Shown: positions 35,270 through 64,000, numbered from the stretch's first letter. The stretch: DNA of 64,000 nt from Chrysomallon squamiferum (GCA_012295275.1 CM022670.1:24941755-25005754); one strand, 5' to 3'. The notes: generated by a model not told the origin, from the sequence alone. Made by a program: numbers and translations.

Positions 35270-36309
35270 TAGACCGACAGAGACACAGACAAAAACAATC
35301 AAAGGGGATTCCGAAACCATAAAACTACCGGGAATCACAAGTGTAGATTGTAATAAAAAAAGTTGATGAAGAAATTTAATAACCTGACGTCAAGTACGCG
35401 ATTTGCTGTCAAAACAAACATTGGTAATTTGCTCTGTATTATAATTATAAATCACAAAATAAATGATTTTACGCTTCTTATTAATAATTAGGTGAATACA
35501 GCTTCTAATGTAACTCTTTCTTCAGATGATGCAAAGTTAATGTTTAAACTACATGTTTACTTTTACTAAAGAAATAACATATTTTAAGAATTTATTTATT
35601 TATTTATTAATGTTGTTGTTGTTGTTATTTTTATTGGTTCGAGATTACAGCAATAATAGTTTTAAAAATGCTATCACTTTTCTATAACATTTTATAATGA
35701 ATGTACCAACGAATGAAAAAAATAAAAAATAAACGTACATATTTGAACGAATGAGTCAGTAAATAAAAGAATAATTATTTTTGAGAAAGAAAAAAAAAAC
35801 ATGTAATAAAACAACTGTAACACTGGCGCCAGAAGAATTTAGTACACAGCTTCAGTATTATACTGATCTGACAATTTTATATAAATTTATAACAAATCTT
35901 CTATTTTTATGTGCAATTTTGTTTCACCAGAAAAAGTCTGCAACGCTTCCATAGCGTTTACTTAATTAACTACAGAAAAAAGAGAGAGAGAGTAATACTT
36001 CACAGAATGATTTTTTCTCTTCAAATTACTACTACGTACTGTGAAATTTGTCCAATATCCCGTTGTCTCATTGAACTGCTTCGCGTTTTCCAGCTGACAG
36101 CAGACTGACTTGATGCTCAGTACACAGGGAGGAATTTAACAGTCCAGAAATGTAATGGCTGCTAATTAAAAAGAGATATTGTACTGATTGAACGATACTG
36201 TGTCCTTTACGTCGTCAGTCGAAACTGATACATTACTGTATTACATCAGCTGTTACTATTACAACTACAACTGTTGCTGTTACTGCAGTTATTACTACTT
36301 AAACTGCTG

Positions 36310-36357
<48 letters not shown>

Positions 36358-36687
36358 GTACTACTACTATTAATACTTCTGCTTGTGCTAGCACTATATC
36401 TGTTTATACCACCATCATGTTTTTTTGTTTTTTTTAAATAATAAAAATTAAATTAAGTTGAATAATAATAATAATAAAACAAATCATTTTTAAAAATATA
36501 TATACATTTTTTTTTTTTTTTTTTTTTTTTCGCAAGTTTGGACCTATATAATGAAACTGATGGTTTTTATTCTGGTTTGCTTTATTTTTTTTTTTTTGAA
36601 CATTAATTAATCGTTTATTATCGTCTTGCTAACATTGGTGACAGGAATCGAGCAATCTCGTGACTTGCATTCTGTTTCTTAAAAGGA

Positions 36688-36733
<46 letters not shown>

Positions 36734-37338
36734 GAGAAAAAGAAGGAAGAGAGCGAAACAGTGAAACTCACTATTTAGAATACATTGTTTTTTCGTTAGA
36801 ATTTTTTTTTAACATCAAATATCGCTAAACTAGATTTAAAAGCTTGCTCTGATGACTTTTCCGGTCGATCGATACCAAATAGTGATGTTAATTCAGAAAT
36901 TGACTTTAAATTTAAATTATTTCGTGGTTTGCATGTAAGGGAAATCTATTCGGGATTACAAGAGGCAAAAAACGAGTACAAATGTCAGAGAAAAACGGCC
37001 ACCTAATGACGTCTCTTGACTATTCAGAAACTGTTGAAAGTGTTTTTCTGTCGATGTTAGTTTTTTTAAAGATATTCTACGTTGTATAAATTAACAACCT
37101 GATCTGAATACTAAACAGTTTCATAGAAATCAATTATTTTCACTCACATTTTAAATTTTATTACACTGGCATTTGTATCATATGGTAATTGGCTTTGATA
37201 CATCAGTCCTGTGATTAGAATGCTAAATAATTTTCACTCCAACTATATAATTTACTATTTTTGTTTCTTCACTCCAGCTATTAATCATTATATATACAGA
37301 CATACAACAGAGACAGAAAGAGAAACATGCATACATAC

Positions 37339-37446
<108 letters not shown>

Positions 37447-38160
37447 AGAGAGAAAGAGATATACACACATACACATAGGTAAACAAACACATACACATAT
37501 ACACAGACCGTTGGATAGATTAGACATAGAGAGATGTATAAATGTGTATATATATGGATGGATGGAAAGAATGACAGATAAGAAAGACGGGCCGACAGAC
37601 AGAGCGGTAGATATTTAGAGACTGATGAACATATTGAAAGACAGATACACAGAAAGTTTATCATATAAAAGTTCTGGATGAGTTACAACCTCCTCAGCTC
37701 AATGCAGATCTGAGTCGTTCAAATTTAAAATGATGATGTCGTGCAGAGTTTCTTTTTTGTTTTCTTGTCAATAAAAAAAAAAGGAAAACGAAAATGAAAT
37801 GAAATGAACAGAAGAAAAAAAAAAAATCACCTAAAATTTTGTCTTCCTGGGAAATAAAACATTCATTATCTTCAATAGACGGATATACACTCAGCTGCTG
37901 ACAGAACGCCGTGCAAAAAAAAAAAAAAAAAAAAAACAAGACTAGCGAAAGGAGCCGGCTTGACGTGACCAAACAAACGATAATTTCTCCCAGATTGCGC
38001 TGATCTCGAAAGCAAAGTGTAAACCCGAACCATTTATAAGGTGACTGAGCCAAGATGTTTATTACTTCTTCGATGTGCGGATCAATATCTTAATCACGAT
38101 TATTTAAAGCTTTGAGAGCAGTGGTCATCTCTCGTCATTGATTTTGTAATTCTGACTGAT

Positions 38161-38282
38161 CTATTGTTCAACACCCATTACAGAATTGGCAGTATCCAAA
38201 TCTGCTAATTGCCTCGTCGCCTCGCAGACAGGTCCGCTGATGTGCAGCCTTTTAGCGACGACAGCAGCCATTAAAGTGTTAC
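38161..38282 (-). other. Exon-like open frame, unassigned
   Basis: On the - strand, a good pyrimidine tract and CATTTTAG precede an open frame reading NTLMAAVVAKRLHISGPVCE then ATRQLADLDTANSVMGVEQ and TAG. The composition is more protein-like than its surroundings and CpG is raised. I do not recognise it, and no partner exon was found, so it may be chance. Confidence 0.2.
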
Positions 38283-39554
38283 CTAAAATGACGACGTGAG
38301 AAAGATGATAGAGAAGGAAAAATAAAAATGTACAGGCATTTTACTTGAGCATTCGTTTATAATCTACATATGATTGTTGCAGCTATAATTTTGTAGTATA
38401 GCAAGCTGGTTAAACTTGATTAATCTGTGATCAGCTTTGTGTAAAAAACTTCGATGTTTGTTTTATTATTATATCCATATTTTGTAGCAAACTTTTTATA
38501 TAAAGTTATTAAAATTCGATAAAAAAATATTTGAGAAATCTTGTTTAAAACACTTGTATGTTTCATTTATCACTCTAAGTTATGTCTAACACTAAAAGGT
38601 CTGGTAGATCATACCCTTATCTGTCTATGCAAAAACACGCACAAAATAACATATATTTGTACTTATTTAGAACCACAAATATCGAATAAGCAATATACAT
38701 ACATACACATATATACGGAAGCGCGCGCACACACGCCCACATAGAAAAATCTACGTGTAAGCACGTGTGATTATATCTGTGTATGTTTCTACACAAAAAT
38801 CAATTCAGAAAGCGAAATTTACGAAGACTAGAAAACATTTTGCAGTAATCAGTCTAAGTATGAAGCAGGCCAGATATACTCCATTACTGTTCTGATTTCT
38901 CTTGAGAGTTAAAAGACAGACTGGGGCGTTAGTCTGCGTAATTCACCATAGTGTGCCTGTAACCAATAGTGTCCTTTATCATCATTTTAACAGAAAACAA
39001 ATTTAACATTTCACAAGTTCACGCGAAACTGAATTATTTTTGTGAGCCATATATCTTCGGCGACGAGTTGGCGCATTAATATTAAACATTTTACTGTGTT
39101 TGCAATTTCTCTCAACAAATTGGTTTTCATTGCAGTGAAGGAATCGATAAATGAATTTTAAATCTATAAGGAAACTAATTTATCCAGTCTAGCCATCTCG
39201 GGGTGAACTACAATCTTTAAAAAAAAAAAAAAACACCAATGAAAAAAAAACACTAATATACATTTTACCGAACTACACCGTTAGGACAGTTCGCGATTGT
39301 AACGGTAATGTATTTTGTGTGCTTTCATACAAAGATATACAGAATACTTTTTAAAATGTAATTTTCTTTTTTATGAAAAAATTAAATACATTTAAATCAT
39401 TTGAAGATTTTTCATTTTTTTTCATTTTTATTCATAAGCAAAGTAAATATAAAATTATCTGTCTTTTCAGTGCTACAGTGGGAATAAGAAAATCAAAGAA
39501 GAAAACAGCGACCGAGAGATAGATAGTTAGATAGATAGATAGATAGATAGATAG

Positions 39555-39558
<4 letters not shown>

Positions 39559-39645
<87 letters not shown>
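39559..39645. repeat. (GATA)n-(GA)n compound microsatellite
   Basis: GATA units from about 39520, then about 43 GA units. Confidence 0.97.
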
Positions 39646-39649
<4 letters not shown>

Positions 39650-39983
39650 TGAAATGAGTGAAAGATAGAAAGGCAATAAATAAAACAATATTCCTTTTCA
39701 TTAGCAGAAATTAACAATTTTATATTGCATCTGCGGTGAAAGAGACCGTTTTAATAGGCAGCTGTCAGATTATTTAGTTATATCTTCAAAAATAGTGACC
39801 TGTTTCAGGTTTTGTTACTAATGTTATTTGGAGCAGTGTAATATACTCGTTATTCTATAGTCTCTTTGTCGGTATTTGCCTAATCTATAGACGAATTTCC
39901 CTTTAGGAATATTAGAATTTATAATGAAATAAATATTAGTAAGATATCTGGTAATGTACGATTATGTTGTTCTGGTGTTTCGG

Positions 39984-40016
<33 letters not shown>

Positions 40017-41110
40017 CTATTTCAGTGTTGATACTTAAATTTCAGAGAGATTTTGAATATAGCCGCAGACAAAATTAAAGGAGTCCATATCAGAAACTGC
40101 CCACCTTCGAAACAAAAATTTTAAAAAAAGAAAATAAGAAATAAAAAAAAGATTGGCATTATTAAATATTCTCTTGCCTGCCTATTAATAATTTTACAAT
40201 TTATGGTATTAGTGAAAAAAAAAAATAATAATAATAAATATTAAAAAATTAAAACGGTTGTTAGGTTAAGACTAATAATATATACTTTGTTAATACACTC
40301 GGCGAAATGTCGAGATCAAGTATCATTAACAATAATTTTTTCTTTACAGAGTCTAACGTTCAGAAACTGCCACATCTTTCTGAAAGCTATATATTTGAAC
40401 AAGTGCTAACACTTACCAAATTTTCGGAAAAGTGTATTCAACAATGCATTCAACAAAATATTTTGTGTTAATGATGTATGTGGCCCAAAGCATTTTGTTA
40501 CAATTCTGAGTGGAAATTGCTTTTATTTGTTTAGTTTTCTAATCCGTTTACCTAACTCTAACATCTATTTGCTTTTCAGCGGCAAATTAAATCAGTTCCT
40601 TTTCATCTCGAGAGATCTCGTTTTCACAGGAAATAACTTGTTAACGACCACTTTAATGCGCCGGAAGAGTTGTCAGTCCGCTCTGTGTGTCCAATCTCCA
40701 ACCTGCGGCTCTTCGCGGCACTTCACGGCAATCAATAACATCGCAGTCGTACGAGTCCGATTTGGCAATCGGTCTGCTGCTGCCTGTATCCATTTTCCCA
40801 TCCTGATGAATTCACAGAATTGCTAAGTGTTTCTGAGGAGCAGATACGAACGTAAATACAAGGAAATGGGAGAAAATTCTAGTCTGCATCCAAAATATTT
40901 TACTGCCAACCTGATGTTTTACCTTCATAACGAAACTTTTTCAGTTTGCAAACATTTTCCAACATAACGATAGTGACACTGTAACAGGTCGGCTATGAGA
41001 TGATGTATATTATCATTTAACAGTCCTTATTATAAAGACCTACTTCGTATCTAAGAAGAGGAAAAATTATTATTTTCAACTACAAACTTTTTAAAATTAC
41101 CAGTATTGTC

Positions 41111-41215
<105 letters not shown>

Positions 41216-41885
41216 ATATATGTATGTATATAAGTATGTGTACGTATATTTGTGTCTGTGTCTATGTATGGATGTTTGATGGATGGATATTTGGATAAAA
41301 AAGCTGGATTATGTGTTTTATTCAAATAATATTTTATCTGCATATAGCTGTCTTGTCTTGTGTACTTTGTACCACAGTCTTTGGCAGACTCAAACACCAA
41401 ACTTAATATCTAGAAATAAAAAATAAAAAATTGTTGCATGATTCGATGTGTCTGGTAATACGAAAGGAATATATTCATTTCAAATAAAAATTCACATTAA
41501 TGTGATTAGTAGTATGTTTGCTCACAGCTTGTTCGTTTCTGACAACCAAAATCTCTTTTTCGTTTATTAAATAGAAAATGAAAGAACGGAAAAGCCCGAA
41601 AACACGAAAGACATTTATATTCAATTATTAAAATTACTGTTTGCATGGAGAATGAATAAATGTGATTATTTTCTTGTATTTTTTATTTTCATTTTCCACG
41701 TATTAAATTTTCCTGAAATATTTTAAAGTGGTAGCAAGTACAGTATTTAAATTTAAGTATTCGGTTTTTTATAGTACTAATAATCTATTAGTGGCAGTGG
41801 TTTGGTATTATTAGTAGTATTGGCAGTAGTGATAGCTGTAGTAGTAATAGTAGTAGTGACAGTTGAAATTGTAGTAGTAGAATAA

Positions 41886-41887
<2 letters not shown>

Positions 41888-41963
<76 letters not shown>
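41888..41963. repeat. (GA)n microsatellite
   Basis: GA run with a single GACA interruption near 41932. Confidence 0.97.
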
Positions 41964-41966
<3 letters not shown>

Positions 41967-42371
41967 CAGACATTAGTTTTGTCTCACATTCCTAGTTTAT
42001 TTGATAAACTGAATAAGAGAGGGACATAAATAATGTGCTTTTGAAATAATCGTTTACCCTGTCCAGAGTTAGTCCCCTTGATCTGGGGAACAGTAATTTA
42101 CATAGCAAAAAGAATAAGAAAAAAAACAACAAAAAAACATATAAAACATTAAGTTTACTTGCACTGGCTCGTGAATTAAAAACATCCATGCTGGCATTGT
42201 AACGAAGCAGTCTTCGTCCTGTGAATCTCTGAACACAAGCTAGCATCGGAATCTAATTCTCTTACGTTATATCACAAGACAAAATTACCGATATGAATAA
42301 ATTAAGAACATCATTCTGTTGTAACTAAAACTTTATGAATCTACCTTCAGTATAAACTATCCTCGTACAGG

Positions 42372-42372
<1 letters not shown>

Positions 42373-42428
<56 letters not shown>

Positions 42429-42460
42429 TATTATTATTATTGTTATTGTTATTATTTACA
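42373..42460. repeat. (ATT)n microsatellite
   Basis: ATT run with ATTT and GTT variants near its right end. Confidence 0.95.
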
Positions 42461-43110
42461 TAATATTTTACAACACATTAAAATCTTACCTAAGGTCTAT
42501 TTCCACAATAGCCGTATCACCAGAAGCACTACAAACACGTGCCGAGCTAAAACTACGAGTGAGAGAGAGATCAGAACAAACTACTGAAGAGATCCAATAA
42601 GACGTAAAAAGAGTCTGTCCATCTCGCTTCCTCATTAGGGATTTGATGTCACGTATGAATTACTGTAATATATAAAAAATTTAAAATGCAGTCCAAAAAT
42701 ACCAGACACAGTAACATATTTATGTGTACCTATCTATGTTCAGTCTATGTAATTATCGAGCGATATGTGAAGTGAAAAATTAGTGTTTTATGTGTTTGTC
42801 AATAACTTCGGAACTAATTAGTTATTTTGCATCGTCTCTGACTGATTTGATGTCTGTCTTTATATCTTTGTTATAGATATGTTATATCAGTGTCTGGCTC
42901 TGTGTTTGAATATCTATCTTTGTTCGTGTATGTGTCATATATTTACTTAGTATGTATGTACATCTTTTAACAAGTACTGTTGTTGTTGATTTTTGTATTT
43001 TTTTTTTTTTTTTTTGCGACCTTCTCTCTGCATTTTTAAAAACAGATAGAGACTGAATTTCTTTAACTACGCCTCAATCCATTTAATTTCAGATGTAATT
43101 ATTATTATTA

Positions 43111-43159
<49 letters not shown>

Positions 43160-45088
43160 ATGAATAACGAAATTATTAAAATGAATAACGAAATTGGTAA
43201 AAAGATAATAAAGACATAATAATAATGATGCTATGCAGAAAATACAGCTTGATAGATAATGATTTTATGTATAACTAGTCTGATCAAAACTGTGTTATTC
43301 GGTTACGATATACCAACAAATAAAAATAATTTTTAAAATAATAAATCTCACCTATGAGTGTTTGTTCTGATCTCTGACTTAACATAAATAATTATTTAAT
43401 CCATTTCTATTAGGCTGTCTTTTATTATTTTTTATACATCAGAACTAATGAAAGAGATAAATTAAATAAAGCAACAACTTATGTTGACTCTTATGAAGCA
43501 GATTAAACGTAATTTCATTATGACGTCATTACTTTGTAGGTTATTATGTTTTATACGACTAACCTTGCCTGTATATTTTCGAAAAACTGATGCTTTAATT
43601 ATTACAGTGATTGTTAAGAAAAGAAAAAAAAAAAAAAAAGTATCAGAGGCGAATACGGGATTTCTGAACAGAGAGTGAATTAATGTTGTGGATATTAATG
43701 TCATGATCAAATGCCTTACTTTATAATAGCAAGGTTCACAATATGTATCCTACATGCAGTGTACTTATAAATAAATAAGAAAATTCGGTATTTGATGGTC
43801 TGTCCTTTCCTGAGTGCTACAACAAGTAAGCCATTTTTATTAACTTACGTTTCGTATTCTAAAAGTGATTATCATAAAATCAACAATAAAAGAATGTGTA
43901 ACGACACCTCACAAAAAAACATATCGACTTCTTATTACTGTTAACATAGAAATGAATTAGACTCTTAACAGAAGCTAATCTGTAGTTTAATTTAAAACAG
44001 ACAAACAGACGAATTCTTTATTTTAAAATCACAGATCAGCAATCGTAAAACGGACACAACATTTAACGAACTAAAAACATCTTCCACGTCATTTCGCTTC
44101 CTGTTTTCATCTTTCTAAAGTCATTTATTTTCTGTATCTAAATTTGACACAGTTTTTCTTTATGTGGGTCATTTGTGCAATAATAAATCAATTACAAATT
44201 GTGACTATGCATGGTCAGAGTCTAAACGCGCCTTCGTAATAATTCTTATAGTTCTTACTGGATGCGACAAGTGTACGTGAATGTTGTGTGATAAAGTGCG
44301 ACTTGTACTAACGACTCGTAAAGTTATTCACAGCAACTTATAAATTGTGTATGGGAGGGGTCTTCACCTCTGAGGTGATTCATGTTCAGCTTTACATGAC
44401 GTATTATTTGTTACCGTGTGTGTCGTTCTTTCTGTGGAGGTCTGTGTGCACATGCGCGTATGTTTTAAATCCAATTTCAAGGTTTCTTACAGTAAGTCGC
44501 AAAGAAACTGTTATCGCAAGTCGACCATTGGTAACGCGCCTTTAGCGTGCTAGACGACGCAATGTACGTACAGCTTGGCGAGTAAATCTTGTTTAACGGC
44601 TAACAAGTAATTTGAGATGATTTGTTTGAAGTGATCATCATATCTCGTTGATTGCCCATCGATCTGAGAGTGAAACCAATGTCCATTGTTTACACTTGAC
44701 CGCCATGGGTGCGCTGGATCAACAATCAGTGAAACGTTTATTGAAATTAAACCTTTTCTTTCACTCCTATTTGATTACCGCAAGACACGTTTCTTCGGTT
44801 TCTGGTAGTTTGTTTTAGATATACAGCCCCGCAGTTACAGTCGGCTTGACACTGCACCTCGGCTAATGTAGACCACAGAACAATGTTGTTACCACTCTGT
44901 CTGTCTGTCTGTCTCTCTCTGTCTCATTTTCTCTTTCTTTCAAACAAATAGTTACATCCATATCTTGTAGAACTGCATAACGATATAAAGAACGGGCTAA
45001 TTAAAAGGAATATTGTTTTATTTTATTTTCTTTCTATCTCCTTCGCTCATTTCGTCGCTAACTCTTTCTCTCTCTGTATGTCGCTATC

Positions 45089-45092
<4 letters not shown>

Positions 45093-45165
<73 letters not shown>

Positions 45166-45176
45166 CTCTCTCTCTC
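45093..45176. repeat. (CT)n microsatellite
   Basis: CT run with one TTGC interruption near 45164. Confidence 0.97.
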
Positions 45177-45661
45177 ATGTTTGCCTGGACGTACAAGACT
45201 ACAATTATATGCTTGTCTCTGAATCTAATTTTACGCTACTTTTCCCGTGTTTTTATGATGAAATACGGAGCAAAAAAATTTAATCTAATCTCTCTTTTGA
45301 AAAAGGAAGATGAAAACGTAACTTTTTGTCTTGAGGGCACAACCGTTGTACGCTATCGAGTTCTGCACGACCGTGATTTTGAAAATCAGATTTAACGGTA
45401 AACTGTTGCCTGGTGATTCAGTGCAATCTGAGAGGTTTGTACTATGACAAAACACTTTGTCAGGTTTCTCATTTCATTATTCATTTGAAGAGTAAATACA
45501 TGCATGTTCTGTTACAAGATATTCTGTCTCTTACATGAATATATGTCATTCTATCTTGTTCTAATGTAATTTACTTTTATATACAAGTGTTTATTAGTAT
45601 ATGTTTTTTTGTTTTTGTTTTACATATACATACATTACTATGTACGTGTATGTGGTTGTGG

Positions 45662-45680
45662 AGAAGAGAGAGAGAGAGAG

Positions 45681-45724
<44 letters not shown>
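45662..45724. repeat. (GA)n-(GT)n compound microsatellite
   Basis: Short GA run followed by about 20 GT units. Confidence 0.95.
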
Positions 45725-45727
<3 letters not shown>

Positions 45728-46506
45728 TGTGTATAAAGATAGTCTAATAACAGCTGAGCTACAAGTAGCTTTAAAATAATTATATATGTTTTAACATATT
45801 GTACTTAAAAGAAATTTAATTTAAAATATCATTCACATAAACAAAACCTTTGGCAATGTAATAAAATGATCATGAGTTTTAGTTTTTAATATAATTTTAA
45901 TAACATGAATTCATCAAAGTGAGTTCAAAACATTTTGAGTAAAATAAAAAAATAAAATTTAAAAATTTAAAAATTTACAAGAAAGAACAAAAGTGTTTAT
46001 AACATAATCTCTTGGTACCTTTTCTCCACAACCATCATTTAACACTTGTACATTATTTAACTAAACGGTGGCATTCTTCTTTTTTTTTTTTTTTTTTTTT
46101 TGTCTGTCTATGTCACCGATCGTGTGCTGAATATTTTTATGCCTAAGACGCTAATGTCTAAATGATTCTGCGTATTTCGAGTTCTGACAAGTTCTTCAGA
46201 ACCAAAGCACAAGAGACCGTCATCAGGATCATGTTTCTAATTAGATTTACAGCAGGCTGACGTTGCATGACACGGCAAACAAACACTTAGGAGTGGATGC
46301 GTCAAAAACAATCAGCAAATTCTCTTACCAGTTCGCCCTGTCTAAAAGCATGTCATTGCTCTAGCATTGTAGCGAGTAATTTGCTAATGTGTTACGTTTT
46401 AGGCTTTCCTTTTCGCTCTGTATCCCGCGCTATTCAGTTAAATGTTTAGCTTTAGAAACGGTTAATCAGCGTATAGTTTGTAATAATTGTAGAAGTTAGA
46501 CATTAA

Positions 46507-46549
<43 letters not shown>

Positions 46550-48208
46550 AATAATAATAAAAAAGAAGAAGAAGAAGAAGAAGAAGTAAAAGAAAAGAGG
46601 AGGAAAAGGAGGAAAATGACAGCAGCAACACCCACAGCAACCCCGTAACAACAGAGGCACTTAAGTAAATATATATCCATTACAAACCATCCTTAAATAC
46701 ATACCAGACAATCCAAGAGATCCCCGTCGACTACAGCATAAGAATTGCTCATTTGCGTCTTCGCATCATTAGTGCGGATAAATAACTACATTTTGAATGC
46801 GCCTGGCTGTCAAAATAAACACCTAGTTGACGAGAAATTCTGACCAGAGGGTGAGCATTAATTAATTCATAGGTTTCAGTATGCAGAATGAATCGACAGT
46901 GGGGAAAAAGAAGACACAGAGATGAACAGAATGCTCTGTAATGTTAATGGTTCCCATCGGCTTGTGGATGTTTGCCGATGGTTTGTCGCGAGATGGGATA
47001 ATCCTGTAGAGGGGTCAAAGAGTGCCTTGCCTTTCAGAAAGACGTCTTACTGCGTCGATTTCCAGTCTGTGTCATTGATACGTACAACATGGTTATTACT
47101 TCTCACTCCGAGTCGGGTCAAGTGTGGTCCATCAATCTCTGTTCCAATTACAGGCGAATCTCGGTCTTCTCTTAATTATTACGCGTCATAGAAAAAAATG
47201 CAGACATGTATGTGCTGTGTGTTGTGGCAACATTAGGAATATAAGCAATAACAACAGCAGCAGCAGCTGCAGCAGCAACAACAACAAAACAACAGTAATA
47301 ATAATAAAAAGAAGAAGAAGAAGAAGAAGAAGAAGAAGAAGAAAGAAAGAAAGAAGTAGTAGGAGTAGTAGAACAACAAAAAAGCAACAAAATATTTGTT
47401 TTATTTTATTTTATATTATTTATTTATTTATTAGGCTTTAAGTTCAATTTTTTGTTTTGAATTCTTGTGTTGCTCTTACTTGCACTTTTCTTTTCTGGTT
47501 AGACGTTTTCTTTAGATTAAAGAGTTAATGAAACATTCTCATTAATTGTATATGCACACGTTTCTGTCTGACTTCGAAAAACAGTTCTGAAGGTAACACA
47601 TACACAGACACATAACAAACACAGACACAAACATAAAAACACACACTCAAATCCAGACATAAACATAGACTCAGATACAATAATAATTTAGAAACAAGGA
47701 AGTGATTGTTATGAATTTCATTAATGATTTTTATTTATGTGTACAAATCATTCCAAAATAAACAAATTTAACAAAGTAGGTCATTCTAAGTCATTAAGTT
47801 ATAATTTTAAACTATTTTTCTCTATTTTATTATAATAAAAGAAGTAATGGCGAAATGTGATATGAAATTAGAATTTAATAGAAAATAAACTATTTGTAAA
47901 CGATGAAAGTAATAAAAATGTAAACTATATATAGGTTTTATTAAAACAGGTTCTCAGTGTGTGTTTTTTTTACTTATTTATTTTCCTGTACCGGTTAGAA
48001 AAATAAATGTCGACGATTACCTAAAGAAGTATTTATTCATCCATTTATTTCACATAGCAAATGTTATTTTTATTTATTTATTGATTTTATCAGTTTTCAA
48101 CTTATCGTCCACATACGGCATACAATCCTTGAATGATTTACTCTCACTGTGAACAGATCGTCCATACAAGCAGAATCCGGGCAACAACCAAAGAACAACC
48201 AAGGCTTG

Positions 48209-61665
<13,457 letters not shown>

Positions 61666-62606
61666 CTGAAAGGGATAACGAAGACAAATGAGGTTTCTGT
61701 GTAATGTTTAATGTAATGTCAACAGGACAAATGGAAACAGTATTATAGATATAATCAAATTTTCATCAATCTACGTTAATGTATGACTTACAAAGGAATC
61801 AGAGAGAGAGAAGAAAAATTTATAAGTATTTTTTTCAGAGGTTTACTGCGTTGCGTCCGTAATGGAACGTTTTTCTCTCAACTATATGACATTACTTGAG
61901 AAAACACGTTTGAAAAGTTAGTCTTGTTACACTTTACAAAAAAATTTAAACTTATAAAATAAAAATAAAAGTTTCAGTAGTAACAAAGATTTAATGTTAT
62001 GTGATTAGAAGGATTATTCTGTTACCAGACCATGCTAAATGGAAAATGACAATTTAGATGAAATTTTACGATTCACGATTCGTTAAAAATAGTGAGGAAA
62101 ACTATCGTTAGACAAGATCTAAGCCAGAGTAGGATAATATAAATTTATGTGAGGAAAATCTTCAGAACAGTGACAGAAACAGTAATACGTTATTTTATTA
62201 ACAGAGTAATTTTATTTGCATATTTTTTGTTTCCTTTTTGTTTCAGTTCTGTTCTCAGTGCTAAGTTTGGAAATTATTTTATGCTAACATATCACTTGCA
62301 CTCTGACTTATCTTTTGAATTCATAATACATTTATAAAAGTGGATCTTGTCTCTATTTTATAGATGCTAATAAAACGGCAGCTCCTGGCGATTTTTAAAA
62401 AGTTTCTTCATATATGACTTCTACAAGAACGTTTAATAAAAATGATTAATATTTTCTGTAGAATTAAAAGAAAATCTTCACCATCTGATCTGTTTGCATC
62501 ATGACTTATGACTGCTTGTAATTTAATTTTCAACTTCCATTATCAGCCTTAATAAATGTTACTATCTTGAAAGTTCTCTTTCATTTTTTTTTTCAAAATT
62601 TAAAAA

Positions 62607-62710
<104 letters not shown>

Positions 62711-63236
62711 TCCTAAGTGTTTTTTAAAAAAATAGATTAAAAAAAAATATGAGACGTCACTTGATGAAAAATAGAAGCAATCAATTGGGAGAGAAACTGA
62801 AGCAATTGCTTCTGGTTTCTTGATTATGTAAGTGATCACTCAGTTCAAATACGAAATTTAAACTGATCTGTTTTAATCAATCACCTGGATACTTCATTTA
62901 CTTAATACAACTGGTTTTTTCCCCGCATAACAAGTTTTTAAGTACACATAGATATTTGAAAGCTACTTAATGAAAAGCTACTTTTGGTGGTTTTATAACA
63001 ACAGTATGGGAACGAAAAATTGTTCAGTGGGCGCGCCAAGGGGAGTAGATCCTACGACTCATTTCTCCATTACAGATGAAAATGAGAAACTCGGAGAAAT
63101 GAGCAGCTTTGAGAAACTAAGTATCTAAATGTCTTGGAAATGTAATTTGTCTTTGTTAAATTAACGGCAAATAACAAATATTGGGATGATGTAAAGAATT
63201 ATCTATTCAGACAAAATGGATCGTAATGATGATAAT

Positions 63237-63237
63237 G

Positions 63238-63319
<82 letters not shown>

Positions 63320-63320
63320 C
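63237..63320. repeat. (ATT)n microsatellite
   Basis: Two ATT runs separated by ACTTTTTT. Confidence 0.95.
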
Positions 63321-63792
63321 ATTATTTATTATTTTTACTATTGTTATTCTAATAAAATAATAGCGAAGGAGTGAATGTTTCTGGGGTTTTTTCTTTCATT
63401 TTAAACTGATGTTTTCTGTTCCTGGGAGCTATTACCACTAAGTTTTTTTTTAGTTTGCAGTAATAATGAAAGCCCTTATGTATAAAATATAATTAAATCC
63501 CAAAATAATCCAAAATGAAATAAAAAATTAATTTTCGAAGAATGTAACTTTGAATTAAAAGTAAAACTTGAAAAAAAAAAAGGAAAAGATTAACATGTAA
63601 AAGGAGAAAATTAAAATAAATGAAAATTGATTTTGGAAACTAAAAAAGTAATACGTTAAGAAGGATATATAATTAAGAATACGAGAAAAGAAGACCAAAT
63701 TAAAATAAAAGAAGCAAAACAGGAAAAAAAAAAAAAAAAAATATTAAAAGAAAAAAAAAAAAAAAGGTGGAAAAAAAGATGTAAGCAAAAAC

Positions 63793-63828
<36 letters not shown>

Positions 63829-64000
63829 TGAAGAGCAAATTCAAGTGAATCTCGCATTTTGTTGACAGAGCTGCACTAATGAAAAGATAAGGTTATCGCC
63901 ATACTTAAACGAACTCTCCTGAGAAAAGAGTACAATATTCTGTCTTTTCACGACATTACAATTTCCGGAAAACTCCGTTGGACAAAAAATAAATCTCCGG

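Noticed and set aside
40527-40826. 99-residue + strand ORF
   Set aside because: No recognisable motif, no splice context and biased composition; not enough to call a gene.

Overview
This is a eukaryotic, AT-rich, very microsatellite-rich window. It is almost certainly from a mollusc. The left 10 kb encode the 3' half of a molluscan-type hemocyanin whose last functional unit (FU) carries the roughly 100-residue C-terminal extension typical of FU-h. Coleoid cephalopods are generally described as lacking FU-h, so a gastropod or another FU-h-bearing mollusc fits best. I cannot name the species.

Layout. (1) Positions 1-10091, + strand: hemocyanin, open at the left edge. If the usual a-h order holds, it contains the end of FU-c, then complete d, e, f, g and h. 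Introns between units are all phase 1 and sit in the linkers. Only FU-g has internal introns (two). (2) Positions 10092-13806: convergent intergenic DNA with an inverted-repeat element and a 105-bp tandem duplication. (3) Positions 13807-21728, - strand: receptor gene A, a Cys-loop ligand-gated channel subunit of the GABA-A/GRD type. Eight exons are readable; the true start is unresolved. A decayed Tigger/pogo-like DNA transposon sits in its last intron. (4) About 21.8-48.2 kb: mostly repeats, with weak candidate 5' exons for gene A at 27.6-27.8 and 33.7-33.9 kb. (5) Positions 48209-61665, - strand: receptor gene B, a tandem paralogue of A with the same eight-exon plan and the same intron phases. 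Its 5' end is not seen. (6) Positions 61666-64000: repeats and no recognised gene.

The two receptor genes have almost equal exon lengths (110/110, 68/68, 230/221, 83/83, 141/141, 141/153, 212/221, 249/309) and share orientation, so they are a tandem duplication. Both carry S/A-D-R instead of P-A-R at the inner mouth of the pore (-2' to 0'), as in arthropod GRD-type subunits. Three of their 14 introns begin with GC rather than GT, each confirmed by reading-frame continuity and by the paralogue. Two long CU tracts lie next to splice sites of frame-shifting exons. These are the most interesting signals I found. I see no CRISPR, operon or other prokaryotic feature and no clearly new multi-gene system.
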